From positions 547 to 64,546 of the forward strand of contig VXBP01000322.1 of NCBI GenBank assembly GCA_013400115.1: a stretch of DNA of 64,000 nt, read 5' to 3'. The position numbers and the translations under genes are program-made. The notes beneath the pieces are model-generated. The model was not told the DNA's origin. It saw only the letters and a list, made by a program, of their open reading frames with translations, and made no database searches. Shown here in pieces: positions 1 to 11,833 of the stretch. Source of the stretch: Rhinopomastus cyanomelas (taxonomy: Eukaryota; Chordata; Aves; Bucerotiformes; Rhinopomastidae). Position 1 is the stretch's first letter. Every line of letters starts with the position of its first letter.

Positions 1-207
1 TATGAGAAGGAACTTCTTCCCAGTGAGGGTGATGGAGCACTGGAACAGGCTGCTCAGGGTGGTTGTGGAATCTCCTTCACCAGAGACGTTTAAGACCCAC
101 CTGGATGTGTTCCTGTGTGACTTGGTCTGGGTGATCCTGCTGTGTCAGGGGATTGGACTGGATGAACTTCCGAGGTCCCTTCCAATCCCTAATGATTCTA
201 TGATTTG
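1..207 (+). mobile_element. CR1 type A 3' end, cut by window start
   Basis: The last ~200 bases of a type A CR1 in sense orientation. The frame starting at base 2 reads the RT C-terminal tail (RRNFFPVRVMEHWNRLL, then VVESPSPETFKTHLDVFLCDLV) and runs into the 3' UTR, ending with the conserved ccaatccctaatg and one octamer tail unit. The 5' part lies outside the window, so truncation cannot be judged. Non-functional relic. Confidence 0.93.
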
Positions 208-1100
208 ATGCTTCCCTTCCCCGTGTGCACTGACAGCACAGAGCAGCACAACTGTCAAGCAGCTGCTGCAAGTTATTTGCAGATGCTGTAGCTGTAGCTG
301 CACTTTGTGAGTTGCAAGCAGGGGTCAAAAATCCAATCCCACACGAATTTTGGAGCTCACTGTTGCTTTGGTCTCAGAAATCCCGATACCTGTGCTTAGC
401 TGAGCACCCTGTCACCCAGCCCAGCACCCCGGATTTGTGACGGAGCCAGAAGCCCAGATGTACATAAACTGACACCACTCATCCACTGCTCATGGATAGC
501 TCCTGGAATGATTCTTTTCAAATCTCTGACTGTGCTCTGATAATTACTAGAATGGAGAGACTAATTTATTCCATGAATTAGCGGGCTTCGTCATTGAGCA
601 GCGGAGAACAGATTGTGATTCCCTGCTCTGTTTGTTATTCAAATGAATGCAACAGATACCTTTCCTAATCTTCCACTCTGCGGATAGAGAGGGAATATCC
701 AAGCTCCGATAAATCACACGCGTCGTTCCTGGTCCCCGACACAACCGCGCCGCAGATGCCTCGACTGGGTCCTTGCTCGTGCAAACACACCGCTGGGGCT
801 TCGTAAGAACTAACGTGTGTGGCTTCAAAACCTGTTTCCTTGAGCCCTTTTCTTCTGGTCTGATCCCCAGACTGTCGCAGGGAATGAACACAAAAGGAAT
901 TTAAGTGGGGTCACAGCAACCGTATTGACTGGTTGGGGTTATTTTCCCATGGAATGTCCATGAGCAGACTGCTGTTGAGGCCTCAGTGAAGAAGGATGAT
1001 TTATGATAGGCTCAGCTTTGAATGTGCTGTCCTGCTCCCTCTGAAGTCCCTGAGACCATGCAAGCAGAAAAACGGGAGTATGAGCGTTGACTTGGGAAGA
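208..1100. other. no recognised gene or repeat
   Basis: Single-copy-looking sequence. The frames here are short and show no family motif. 540-740 is moderately AT-rich with a few CpGs and could be ordinary intergenic or conserved non-coding DNA; I cannot tell which. Confidence 0.5.
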
Positions 1101-1274
1101 TCACGGAATCACAGAATGTTAGGGATTGGAAGGGACCCCGAAAGATCATCTAGTCCATTCCCCCCACCACAGCAGGATCACCTAGATCAAGTCGCACAGG
1201 AACACGTCCAGGCAGGTTTTAAATGCCCCCAGAGGAGACTCCACAACCTACCTGGGTAGCCTGTTCCAGTGCTC
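1101..1274 (-). mobile_element. CR1 type A 3' end, left arm of inverted pair
   Basis: Antisense type A end: begins with the tail (tcacggaatcacagaatg), passes the antisense 3' UTR and stops in the RT tail at ctgttccagtgctc. It abuts a sense copy with a nearly matching 5' limit, so the two form a head-to-head pair. Confidence 0.9.
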
Positions 1275-1440
1275 CAGGGCTGCCCGAGGAGGTTGTGGAG
1301 TGTCCTTCTCTGGAGAAGTTTAAAACCTGCCTAGATGTGTTCCTGGGTGACTTGGTTTAGGTGATCCTGCTGTATCAGGGGGGTTGGACTAGATGATCTT
1401 TCCAGGTCCCTTCCAATCCCTCATGGTCTGTGATTCTGTG
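1275..1440 (+). mobile_element. CR1 type A 3' end, right arm of inverted pair
   Basis: Sense type A end starting at cagggctgcccgagg and ending with ccaatccctcatgg plus a short tail. Relative to the element it starts within about a dozen bases of where the antisense neighbour stops. The arms differ at many positions, so they need not be copies of each other. Confidence 0.9.
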
Positions 1441-2810
1441 CATCTCCCCTTGGCCTTTCCTCTCACCCCTCTGAGTATGCTTGTGGCCATGCTTGCACCA
1501 TAGAAGTCTCTCACAGGGTGTTTACGCCAGGAAGAGCCAAGTCCTTCCTTTGGGAAGCTACAGCCAGCACCACCCAACTCTAAACTGCAATGTGGCCACC
1601 ACAGCCAGTAGCCTGGCCAGCCCTGGGAATGGTTCCCTGTGCCTGCCACAGGCAGGGCTGCTCCTGCCCACACCCTTACTGCGACAGAGCTTCAACTTGA
1701 GAGCTTCTGCCCCCTCACTGTGGTGAGGAGATGCGGTGGATGGAGGAGGCTGGGCGGCTCCAAGAGCTCCAGGAGGCAGAAAGCTCTAAAATAAATACAA
1801 AGGCAGGTGGGTAGGAGGCACATGGGCAGTGAGTGCGGAGAAGGGCTGGCGGGTGTTGGGGATGGTGTGAGGATGCTGGAGGGCACATGCTCAGCTCTTC
1901 ATGCTTGCTGCACCTTCTCAGGGCTCGTGGCCTGCAGCAAAGCTGTCATAACATCACGCACTGCCTCAAAGCACTTACCCAGTCACACGGATAACGGGCT
2001 CCTGCATGTTAGTTAGAGGCTGGGAGCAAAGACGTGAGTGAAAACATAAGGCAAGCCCTCGGGGTAGATGTGCTCTGCGAGACAGTGTCATCTGGTCCTG
2101 CTGCCTACCAGCTCTGCACCTGGTTGGCTCCAGGTCGGCAGGAAGCTCTACAGTCAGACGTGAGTATTCGTGACCCCGGACAAGAACATAACCCTTCTAT
2201 CTTTAGACTCCACCGAAAAGGCGATACCCTGGTTGTGGAGTGTTTTTTCCACTAATTAGGAATGTGGGCTCTGCAGGTCACCGGGAGTTCATGCTACTCC
2301 CTCGGCTTAAGCAGATGTCTTCAAGATAAACCTGTACTGAACACATCAACAGCTTTGCACTATCTCACAGGCACTGGGGCGGGGGGGGGGGAAAGAGGAA
2401 GGAGAACAGAGAGAGCAGCTTGCCGAAGGCTGAAGAGCCAGATGACTCCAGGAGGGAGATAATTCATTTATGAACATGAAATAAATAATTGTCTTTCAGG
2501 TGTTGGCTTCTGGGCTCTAGGACACATGGCTATCAATCTGTGAGCAGCTTGTAATGATGAGGTACAGGTCTGAGGTAAGGAGGATGTGCTGCACAGCCTC
2601 TAAGTCCTGGCTTCACACCGGGTCAGTGAAGGCGTCTGTGCTGTGCTCCCGGCCTGGAGGAGGTGAGGAGCACAGCACATAGGCACCCACGTAATCATCA
2701 CCATCACAAGAGTCTGTGTGAACTTTGGGCAGCGACATCTTCACTCCCATCTCTTCCTGCTCTCTTATTTTGTTCCTTCTTCCAATTTCAGCTCCTGCCC
2801 TGCCACAACA
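1441..2810. other. no recognised gene; G-run at 2376-2391
   Basis: No gene or interspersed repeat recognised. A run of four G, one C and eleven G sits at 2376-2391, followed by purine-rich DNA. It could form a quadruplex, but it is a common kind of simple sequence. Confidence 0.5.
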
Positions 2811-3400
2811 TCACAGCATCACAGAACATTAGGGATTGGAAGGGACCTCAAATGATCATAGAATCATTAGAGATTGGAAGGGACCTCAAAGATCATCCAG
2901 TCCAATCCCCCTGCCACAGCAGGATCACCTAGACCAAGTCACACAGGAACACATCCAGGTGGGTCTTAAAAGATCATCTAGTCCTATCCCCTCATCACAG
3001 CAGATCAAGTCTCACAGGAACACATCTAGGCAGGTTTTAAGCATCTCTAGAGAAGGAGACTCTACAACTGCCCTGGGCAGCTCCTTCCAGGGCTCTATCA
3101 CACTCACTGGGAAGAAGTTCTTTTTATATTGATGTGGAATCTCCTACGTTCCAGCTCACACCCTTGTCCTGTCATTAGATGCCACTGAGCAGAGCCTGGC
3201 TCCATCCTCCTGACACCCACCCTTCACATATTTATTAACATTAATGGGGTCACCCCTCACTCTGTTTCCAAACTCAAGAGACCCAGCTCCCTCAGCCTTT
3301 CCTCATCAGGGAGATGTTCCACTCCATCATCTCGGGTGCTCTGCGCTCGAACCTCAAGCAGTTCTGTGTCCTTCTTGAACTGAGGGACCCAGAACTGGTC
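2811..3400 (-). mobile_element. CR1 type A copy with three stacked 3' ends
   Basis: Antisense type A sequence in which the 3' end appears three times in a row: 2811-2854 (tail and terminal bases), 2855-2970 (tail to the RT/UTR boundary) and 2971-3400 (starting at agatcatctag and continuing through the RT tail to the equivalent of QFWVPQFKKDTELL). The third segment reaches ~430 bases and covers the LSLEKRR and GGCQEDGARL regions. Stops and small deletions disrupt the frame. Reiterated ends are either serial insertions or local duplication. Confidence 0.9.
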
Positions 3401-4447
3401 TTCCTGTCTGCCTTCTAGCTGCTACCCAAATTCTCCATTCCTCTATATATCTCCTTCATCTTTCCATGCCAACCCTCAGCAAACCCTCAAGTATGTTCTC
3501 TAAACTTTATTCCTCCCTGCTGTGCTCTTTGCCTGATCTGTTTTCTCAGTTCTAGTTGAGAAGTTTGCCTTATCCCCATTGCATTTTATCCAGGATCCTC
3601 ATTGCTATCAATTTCTACAGCAAGAGTGTCTCTGCCAAAGCCAACCGGTCATGTGTCATGGTGAAGTTACCTCCCTCTGCCCTCCCATCAATCTTCTCTG
3701 TGCCAACTGCTGTGATTCAGCTGGCAAGCACCACGCACTCCTTGCAGCCCATGGCCCTCTCAAATAGTAGCTCACGGGAGGAGAGAGCTGCTGGCATCGC
3801 AGTGCCAGAATGAGGTGATGGGCTCTATTTCTCTGAGCATCCACGACAGCTGGACCAGCCCCGAACTAGCACACGCCGTCCCAAAACACAGCCATACTTT
3901 ATTTTGTTGGCCAAGGGAGAGAGCTGAACCATTGGCACCCTCATGGCTTATAAATCTTCATGTGACAGGTCATGACGGTGAAGGCGTCTGCCATGCTTTG
4001 CTCTTTGGGAAGCCACTGGATGAGTTTCAACTGCTCTAACGCCGAGTGCTGCTTAACATGAAGATAGTCTGTCAGAACTCTTCTCCTGGCTGTTTTCTGG
4101 AAGGATTATGTACTGCTCAGCACGTAATCTAGCCTAGCCACATCTAGCCTGAGAGACGAGCGCTGTCGCCATCCCTCTTGAATGTTTTTATCCCTCAAGA
4201 CACTAAAACGTTTGCAGCTGATAGAGATGCAGGATGGCACCAGCTATCTCTCAAGTGCTGAGCTGGGATTTTGCTCGCGCTGCCACACAGCCATTTCCAC
4301 ATGGAAAACAGTGATAAATAACAGCTCTTTATGTACCTCAGCCTGGAGAGTCATGGGTCAATCCTCCACTGATGTCTGTGGCACAGGCAGGTTTCAGATA
4401 CACGGGAAGATACGTAAGAAGGCGAAGGGATGCATCCAAAGTCAGCA
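3401..4447. other. no recognised gene or repeat
   Basis: Mixed-composition single-copy sequence. Overlapping short frames at 3556-4039 show no recognisable domain, signal peptide or splice context that would justify a gene call. Confidence 0.5.
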
Positions 4448-4540
4448 CTTGGTCTAGGTGATCCTGCTGTGGCAGGGGGTTGCACTGGATGATCTTTTGA
4501 GGTCCCTTCCAATCCCTAATGGTTCTGTGATGCTATGATC
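4448..4540 (+). mobile_element. CR1 type A terminal 3' UTR
   Basis: About 90 bases of sense type A UTR: cttggtctaggtgatcctgc, then cccttccaatccctaatg, then two degraded tail units (gttctgtgatgctatgat). No coding part is left. Confidence 0.88.
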
Positions 4541-5584
4541 AGTTGTGTATGGTGAGAGCTGTGCCTGTGAAGTGGGCAAGAAATTGCCACAGCTTTGGAA
4601 TTATCATTCTGCTCCAACTGCAAAGAAGCCAGGGCTGTATCTTTGTGCACTACTGCTCCTGGTCAGGCCATGGGAGATGGCACCGGTGGGATGGGCGGCT
4701 GCGAGGAGCCACACACTGCACCTGGAGTAGGGCTCAAGCAGGTTTGCATGGGCTGGTCACCCCAGGAGGGATGCACCCACTGCCCTTTCATTTTCCATGC
4801 AGGCTCCTCTGTCGCTATGTCTCCTCCTTGGCCCAGCATAAACATCTGGTGGGAGACAGGAAGGACACCCAAGGACTTGCTGGGCTACCTGCATTTTCAG
4901 TAGCGAAAGCATCATCTCCATTTCCTTATCACCTTGATTTCCCAGCACTGTTTCTCGCATGACTGATAACTTTGTGGTACCCAGAGGTACCGCGGCGCTG
5001 CCGTAAATAGGGGCACTTCTAACTCTGTGTCCTTTTCCTCTCCTCAGTAGAACAGTGTCTGTATTGTCCAAAAGAGGACAGAGAGAACAAGGCAGGAAGT
5101 CTACTCCTCGAGGGCACCTGTGCTGCCTGTTAAAGACGAGTGAAGGGGAAACAGTATCTCGTCTGCCATGTAAAAGAAATTAAGAGAGAGCATCCGCTGA
5201 GAAATACGACCCAGGCACCGCGCGGGTCTTGTTATCGTCAGATATTTATAGGACACAGTGAACCGACAGAGCTAACATCTTTTTCCAGATGTTAGAGCTA
5301 TTTACACTCTCGTTAAGCAGAGATCCACAGAAGGTGACTCTGCCTCTCCTTCTTTACTGCTGTCAGAGATATTTTGACTGGTCGCGTCATTCAGGGGAAC
5401 AGTAACCCCAGGAAGTGTCATGGTAGTCCCCTCACAGATGGTAGGTGGCTGTTAGGTACCTCCAATATCATCTTTTCTCTAGGCTGAACAAGCCCTCAAC
5501 ACATCCATATGGGGCAAATGCCACCAGTCATCTTCGTGCCTCTCTGCTGAATTTCTTTCCCTTAACTGGTGTCTTTCTTGTCTA
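4541..5584. other. no recognised gene or repeat
   Basis: A 139-codon frame spans 4543-4962, and two others overlap it in different frames. The translation is low in motif content and matches nothing I know, so I treat it as chance. A 9-bp hairpin (5272-5280 with 5287-5295) is present but unremarkable. Confidence 0.5.
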
Positions 5585-5830
5585 TCATAGATTCCTTCAT
5601 AGATCCATAGAACACCAGGTTGGAAAGGACCTCAAGGATCATCTAGTCCAATCCATCAAGCTGAAAATATAGTTCACATTAGATGTCCCAGCAGCTGGGT
5701 TTTAAAACTGTTCAATGTGGGGCAATCAACTGCTTCCCTTGGCAGAGTTCAAGACTGGATGCAGTATCCTATGTGGTCTAACGAGTAAAGAGGGATAATC
5801 CCTTCCCTTGTCCATCAACTGCCTCTCCTG
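5585..5830 (-). mobile_element. CR1 type C relic, antisense
   Basis: Degraded antisense CR1. 5585-5665 is a 3' end (tcatagattcc, ggttggaaaggacctcaagg, atctagtccaatcc). After diverged sequence, 5746-5820 resembles the upstream body around the equivalent of the VRPHLEY region, read in reverse (ctggatgcagtatcc, gataatcccttcccttg). The middle is largely lost. Confidence 0.65.
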
Positions 5831-5868
5831 CAGCAAGGAGACACCCACCACCATCACCTGCACCACAC

Positions 5869-6294
5869 GTGCTGGACTGGGTCCAGAGAAGGGCAACAAG
5901 GCTGGGGAGAGGGCTGGTTACAGGCCATGTGAAGAGCAGCTGAGGGAACTAGGGCTATTTAGTCTAGAGAAGAGGAGGCTGAGAAGAGACCTTCGTGCTC
6001 TCTACAACTACTTGAAAGAAGGTTGTGGCAAGGTCTCTTCTCTCAAATTACTAATGATAAGATGAGGGGAAATGGCCTCAAGTTGCACCAGATTACATTT
6101 AGATTGGATCTGAGGAAGAAGTTCTTTACTGAGACAGTGGCTGGGCACTGGAACAGGCTGCCCAGGGAGGTGGTGGAGTCACCATCCCTGGAGGTGTTGA
6201 AAAAACTAGTAGATCCAGCACTTGAGGCCATGGTGTAGGGGCTAGGGAGCTGGACTTGATGCTCCTGGAGGTCATGATGAGTCTGTGATTCTGT
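5869..6294 (+). mobile_element. CR1 type C 3' half
   Basis: Sense, older CR1 with the RT tail recognisable in two frames: LRELGLFSLEKRRLRRDLRALYNYLKEGCG at 5940-6030, then LKLHQITFRLDLRKKFFTETVAGHWNRLPREVVESPSLEVLKK at 6075-6210. The frame shift between them and the stop after LLMIR show it is dead. It ends in a diverged UTR with gatgagtctgtgattctgtg. Confidence 0.88.
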
Positions 6295-7423
6295 GTGGGT
6301 CCACCACATATCTCCACAATATGCACAAGCATCAGGCAGTTAGGCAGTGATGTCCCACTGATGTGTTTGTTCCAGCTGGGCTCAGTGAATTCCCACTTCT
6401 TGAGGCTTCTGCATGTTGTGGGGGAAGGTACAAATGGTTTTACCAGTGTCACGTTTAGCTTGTAAAGACTGACATCACCATATGTTCTTCTGCCACAAAG
6501 GGAAACTGCACATAAAGTCTCCTTCCTTTTCCCCTTGGTGCTCAAACAGCCTCTGGCTTCGCAGTACTGGAGCTGGTTACAACATTTGATATGATTTACC
6601 TTCCATAAGTGGTCCTGTGAGACGGGAAGCCGGTCTCATTCTGAACTGATGAATATGCAGATGAGGCACAGGGAAACGAAGAGACTTGCCCACAGGAAAG
6701 GTGTCACAGAACAGGAGCCTGGACCTGCTCTGTGGTCTGGCTGTTTGTTCTTTACCTCTTCCAGTTTGGTGTCCTCTTGCCTTCAAGATGAGCCGAGCTG
6801 CGTCGCCGCTCTCTGCTGAGATGAGCCGCAGTTTGATCCCATGTGCCTGCAGAAGTAGGGAAGGGCTCGAGTTTATCTGTCAGCCCACCAACACTGGTGC
6901 TGAACTGGGGCATCTCTTCTTTTGCCTTATGCTGCCTCAAAACAAGCTGATTTCTCACGCTATAAACCAGCTGCAGAGTGTTAATCCTTCAAATGCTGAA
7001 CAAGAGCAGTGGAATAAATATGATCTTCTCTGTATCTGTTGGATTTGGCCTCGAACTTGCTCTGTCCTTCTTCAGCTTGTTCCAGTGGATCTCACATGGA
7101 GAAGAAAAGGTCTCCAGAAGCCCCGGAGGGAAGTGACACAATTCCAGATGTTGTAGGGTCTATGTCCCAGCTGCAGCAAACCTGCATGTGGCAGCTGCTT
7201 TTGCACAGCAGTCAACAGCAGCAGCTGGAGGGGCTCTGCTGTTAATGGCTCATCCCCTGGGAAGGAACTGACACGAGGAAAAGCAGCAGCAGGAGTTATG
7301 TACAAGACATCACATTGCCACACTCTGTGCTTCCCTTTGTTATAAAGCAAGCAAGAAACCAGTGCAAAAGGGAGCACAATTAGACACGTTCTCTTGCCTC
7401 CCCATCTTGTCCTGGAAGCATCA
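6295..7423. other. no recognised gene or repeat
   Basis: Includes a 156-codon frame at 6686-7156 that starts mid-sequence and has no recognisable domain. Opposite-strand frames of similar length overlap it, so coding is not supported. Confidence 0.45.
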
Positions 7424-7455
7424 TGAGGTCCCTTCCAATCCCTAATGTTCTGTGC
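7424..7455 (+). mobile_element. CR1 type A tail fragment
   Basis: Only the last ~30 bases of a type A UTR (gaggtcccttccaatccc, taatgttctgtg). It is an extremely 5'-truncated insertion or the remains of one. Confidence 0.75.
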
Positions 7456-9030
7456 ATCCTCTTCACCTAAGTTATGCTCTTCTCTCTCTGATGAAGCCCA
7501 CTGCAGGTATCTGCTGTTGGTACCCTATTCCAACAGCTCTTCTGCATGTGGTGAGAAAGAAAGGTGGTCCTACAAGCAAAATAAAGCTGCAGATAAAATC
7601 TTGAGCTCTGGAGCCTCTCCAGCGAGTGTGTAGTCCTAGTGGGGTCTCTCTTTTTTTGTCTCAACACCTGAGAAAAAGACCTACACCAGGAGAAATCAAA
7701 CAAAACACAGGTTTATACCCTCACGGAAGAAGAAGCCGTTTCCACACTCGCTGTCACGTGCCTTGATGTATGTTGGGCTGTATTATGTCCCAGGATCATC
7801 TAATTTCCATATAAAGTGTCGCTACTTCCAGTTTTACTCTATAACGTTCAGGGGAGGCTGTGATTTGTGTGCCCCAGGGTAGGGCTGGGAAATGCATCAT
7901 TTTCTTTAAGTCCCTTCTGTCATGCACCATCAGTAAATTCCTGTGCAGATCACAACGCGGATGTTTAGTCAGAGGTCTGCACTCCCACAGAGGAGAGTGG
8001 GAGGGAATAATGAATGTGTGGACCGAAAAGGGGTAAAAGGAAAGAGAGGAAGAGAGAGAAATTCCATTAAGAAAGGTTACTGAATCAAAAAGAATTTATC
8101 AAAAGCAGACTGGTGAGAGTGGCTCTTGAATTTTTATGAATTTGTGGGCCACACGAGTCAGTCTGCTCTGGACGGTAATTTCAGGTAATAGCAGAACTGG
8201 GACCACTGGGGCATGGTCTGTCACTGTTTCTAATCTCCACTGCCCTGGAACACCAGTTACACATCAATTCAATTAATCACCACTGATAACAAAAGTTGTT
8301 TTTCCCCCCCTACTTTAGAAAGGTTCCTTTTATCCCCCCCCACCACCTCTTTTTTAGCGCTGAACTTTATCAGCCGCAATTTCCTTTTCCCTTGTGAAGA
8401 GGAGCTTATGAAGTTCATTTATACAAAGAGCATAAATCCTATCTCCTACTGTTTTCCCCTCCAACCTAACATGAAATATGGCCTAAAGCTCCCCTAATTC
8501 TCAACATTTAGTGTGGGCTGATGAAAGCAGTTCATCACTCACAGGATACGCCGTGGCCACAGCACGGAGCGGGGGACACGCGCGTGCCGGACCCCTCAGG
8601 GATGCCGCAGCAGCCAGGTGCCTCGATGCCGCTCGCCGGGGATGCGCGGCGTTAAAAAACGAGCACTTCCCACTGCAGAGCGAAATCTTCTCTCTTTCTT
8701 GTCACTCTTCCCCCTCCACAGATTTATCTCCTTCTGTTAATGACTCCCTGTTTTCAATTTGTGTCTCTCTCCGACAGATAATACTTTGTCTCCCTGTTCT
8801 CCTGGCCCGCCGTGCCGCTCGCCTTGTTTGCGGCTCATTATTTGCACTCTGGCAGGATGTAGATACAAGAACTGGCCCATAATCAGCCCAATAATTCCAC
8901 TTCAAATCCAGCCCTTCTGCTGCCACATATAATCCTGACAACTCATTATCCACCAGTCCGGGTAGGTCTGGCTCTTGCGTATTAGCTGTACGGTGACCTC
9001 AGCCTCCTTCCCTGGCTTTCTGCGCTTTAA
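7456..9030. other. no recognised gene; CpG-rich patch near 8540-8660
   Basis: The stretch 8540-8660 has locally dense CpG (cacgcgcgtgccgg and gatgcgcggcg). It is followed by AT-richer sequence at 8690-8960 that looks single-copy and could be conserved non-coding DNA. Pyrimidine runs occur at 8300-8350. A 123-codon frame at 8511-8882 has no recognisable domain. Confidence 0.45.
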
Positions 9031-9322
9031 TTCATAGAACCAGAGAACATCAGGGATTGGAAGGGACCTTGAAAGATCATCCAGTCCAATCCCCCTGCCA
9101 GAGCAGGATCTCCAGATCAAGTCACACACGAACACTTCCAGGTGGGTTTTAAACATCTCCAGTGAAGGAGACTCCACAATCCCCCTGGACAGCCCCTTCC
9201 AGTGCTCTGTCACCCTCACTGGGAAGAAGTTCCTTCTGATATTTAGATGGAACCTCCAATTTTCCAGCTCACACCGGCTACCCCTTGTCCTATCACTAGA
9301 TGACATTGAGAAGAGCCTGGCT
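9031..9322 (-). mobile_element. CR1 type A 3' end
   Basis: Antisense copy from the tail (ttcatagaaccagagaac) to the equivalent of SRLFSMSSSD. The reverse frame 9360-8902 reads LFSMSSSDRTRGSRCELENWRFHLNIRRNFFPVRVTEHWKGL through VVESP-like text (GIVESPSLEMFKTHLEVFVCDL). It stays open across the element, so this copy is fairly young. Confidence 0.93.
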
Positions 9323-9654
9323 GTTAAGTTCCCCTGGCAAAGTTTTACCCTTGTTTGCATCAGGGAAGGGAAAGGAAAGCATCACAATAGTGCAGCAGAG
9401 ATGCCCAGCTCCTCCTCACTCCTCAGATGCCACTTCTCCTGGGGTAGGAACACATGACCATATATTTCCAGCTTGAGACATACAACTGATTAGAGATGAC
9501 ATTTGCAACATCTTCCATCTGAAGCCTTGAAGATAACATTTAGCAGCCGGCAACGCAGGCAGGTGTGATCGCCCCTGCCTAATGCAAGGATAAACTGAGG
9601 CATGGGGTGAGCATGCAAAATGCCAAAGGAGGTCAGCACAGGGCTTTAGACCGT
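9323..9654. other. no recognised gene or repeat
   Basis: Spacer between two CR1 copies; nothing recognisable. Confidence 0.5.
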
Positions 9655-10035
9655 AAGGCTGAGGGAGCTTTAGCTTGGAGAAGAGGAGACTGAGGGGTGA
9701 CCTCATTAATGTCTATAAATATGTGAAGGGTGGGTGTCAGGAGGATGGAGCCAGGCTCTGCTCAGTGTCATCTAGTGATGGGACAAGGGGCAACAGGTGT
9801 CAGCTGGAACGTAAGAGGTTCCACATCAATATGAGAAGGAATTTATTCATGGTGAGGGTGACAGAGCACTGGAAGGGGCTGCCCGGCAGGGGTTGTGGGG
9901 GTCTCCTTCTCTGGAGACATCTAAAACCCGCTTGACCATGTTCCTGTGTGACTGGATCTAGGGGATCCTGCTGTGATGGGGGCATTGGACTAGATGATCT
10001 TTCCAGGTTCCTTCTAATCCTTAATGTTCTGTGAT
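9655..10035 (+). mobile_element. CR1 type A 3' end
   Basis: Sense copy, 380 bases. The frame at 9675-9935 reads EKRRLRGDLINVYKYVKGGCQEDGARLCSVSSSDGTRGNRCQLERKRFHINMRRNLFMVRVTEHWKGL, then a frameshift at the poly-G (GRGCGGLLLWRHLK) destroys the VVESPSLEMFK segment. Ends in aatccttaatgttctgtgat. Confidence 0.93.
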
Positions 10036-11427
10036 TTGCAGCTCCAAGACCTGTTATCGCATCAGTGCGAAGGTAGAAAGTTGAGTATGAAGTTTACTAG
10101 GCAGTGATTAGATCTGTCTTGTATCTTCCTCTCTCCTTCAGTCAGCAAAGAAAGTCTTTCTGCTCATGGAGACCTGTATAGAAATGAACATGTTTCTTCT
10201 TGTACAGTAGAGGACAGGTGAATCTTCACAGCCCAACTGGTTTCATACGGTTCGTGTGTGGTTTGCACGCGTTTGAAGCTGAGCATCCATGCGTGGCTCA
10301 GGAGATGAATCAAGGTTTTGCCTCTAGCTCCTCTTTAGAGACATCTTGCTGATGGCCAAGGTGATGGCTCTTACCTCAGCCCCTAGAAGTGAGAAGTGTC
10401 TGTGACTCAGTGTTTGTGCCAGGCCAGATAGCACCACCCAGCTCAGGCACTTGGAGGCTGTCGCAGCACAAATAACAAGTCTCTGTGCCTCTGGGGCATC
10501 TCTGGACACTCAGCTGGGAAACTCAGCTACCAGCACCCTGCAGTGGCTGTGAAGGTCACAGCCAGGCGCTGTGCACTGCAGCACCATCAATCTTCAGAGC
10601 ACAGCAAGCTGCTCTCTCCTGCATGTTCCCTCCACCACAGGCTTTTGCTGTTCTGCCCCACGCGAAGGACGTGCTGCTTGGCCAGCACCATCGCTCTCCA
10701 TCTCCAAAGGTGCAGCCTGAACCATCGTTCCTAGTGCTTCACTGATATGTGACCCTCCAGCAGCATCCAGGATGACAGTAAACCTAAACCATTCCCCAGC
10801 ATGTGGGTTCTCCACCAAGGCAGGGCAAGAGCCAAGCAAGCTCCAGCCTGTCCTTCAGCACAAGCAGCCGTTGCTACGCAGAGCCCAACACCGGCAGGCT
10901 GCCTCTTCCATCTGGAAAGGTGGGAAGTGGCTACTGTCTCAGTAAAACTCTAACCCCCACCAGGGGACAAGACCTGTCATGAGCTGAACGTATGTAATTA
11001 CCATGATCTTCTCTAAAAGCACCCTGCAGCAATTAGTCCCATTTCAGCAGAAGCTGCAGTTATCCTACCGTGGTGATGCCTCTGCATCAACATTTACCCT
11101 TCTGCCTGTGTCTCTGTGGTTCTTGCAGCACCGACAGCCCATGCCAAGCAGGGCTCCTCTCTGGCTCTGCAGTGTCCCAGACAGATGGATCCCAAGGGAA
11201 GGAGAGAGGTGATGTTTGCTCTGCAGCCCTTATTTTAAAGGGCCATAACTGAGAGTCATCTTTAAGGAGTAGCTAACACACTGGTCACTGAAGCCATTAG
11301 GACAGGCATGCCAAGGCAGCAGTGTCTCCTCTTGGCTATGTCTCTCCTGGGGAGAGAGACATAACTGCCTGTTTGGGCATAACCCTGTTCACTTTGGCAT
11401 AGTGGAGGCAGCTGGCTTTAGAAGCTT
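10036..11427. other. no recognised gene or repeat
   Basis: Single-copy-looking sequence with several overlapping short frames on both strands (10324-10839, 11003-11252) that carry no motif I recognise. Confidence 0.5.
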
Positions 11428-11563
11428 TTGTGAAGTCTCCTTCTCTGGAGATGTTTAAAACCCACCTGGACTTGGTCTAGGTGATCCTGCTGTGGTGGTG
11501 GGGGGTTGGACTGGATGATCTTTCGAGGTCGCTTCCAATCCTTAATGCTCTCTGATTCTGTGA
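11428..11563 (+). mobile_element. CR1 type A 3' end, short
   Basis: Sense copy starting in the last RT codons (gaagtctccttctctggag). The segment encoding the DVFLCDL residues is deleted: the text passes from cacctgg straight to acttggtctagg. UTR and tail are present. Confidence 0.88.
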
Positions 11564-11728
11564 CTTGGGCATAGGAAGGGGCTGTTCACACCTTTCCATA
11601 CCCTGATGTTTTATTTGTTGGGTGTTTTTGGCTGGATGTGGTGCCAACACTTAGGTCAGAGGTGTCATGTAGACCCATTCCTGTGCTCCTTTGCAGTCAC
11701 TCAGCTCTCAGCTGATACCACTAAGACA

Positions 11729-11833
11729 GAATCATAGAATCACTACGGATTGGAAGGGACCTTGAAAGATCATCTAGTCCAATCCCCCTGGCACAGCAGG
11801 ATCACCCAGCACAGGAACACATCCAGGCAGGTC
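11729..11833 (-). mobile_element. CR1 type A 3' end, short
   Basis: Antisense tail and UTR (gaatcatagaatcactacgg), ending at caggcaggtc. About nine bases are missing in the stretch that normally reads agaccaagtcacacagg. Confidence 0.9.

Noticed and set aside
2376..2391. G-rich run as a regulatory quadruplex
   Set aside because: A single mononucleotide-type run without other promoter signals; assembly errors are common in such runs.
4543..4962. 139-codon frame as a small gene
   Set aside because: Two other frames over the same bases are open, no domain is recognisable, and there is no splice or start context.
5272..5295. 9-bp hairpin ctaacatct / agatgttag
   Set aside because: Expected by chance several times in 64 kb and not linked to any other feature.
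6686..7156. 156-codon frame
   Set aside because: No recognisable family, and overlapping frames on the other strand are similar in length.
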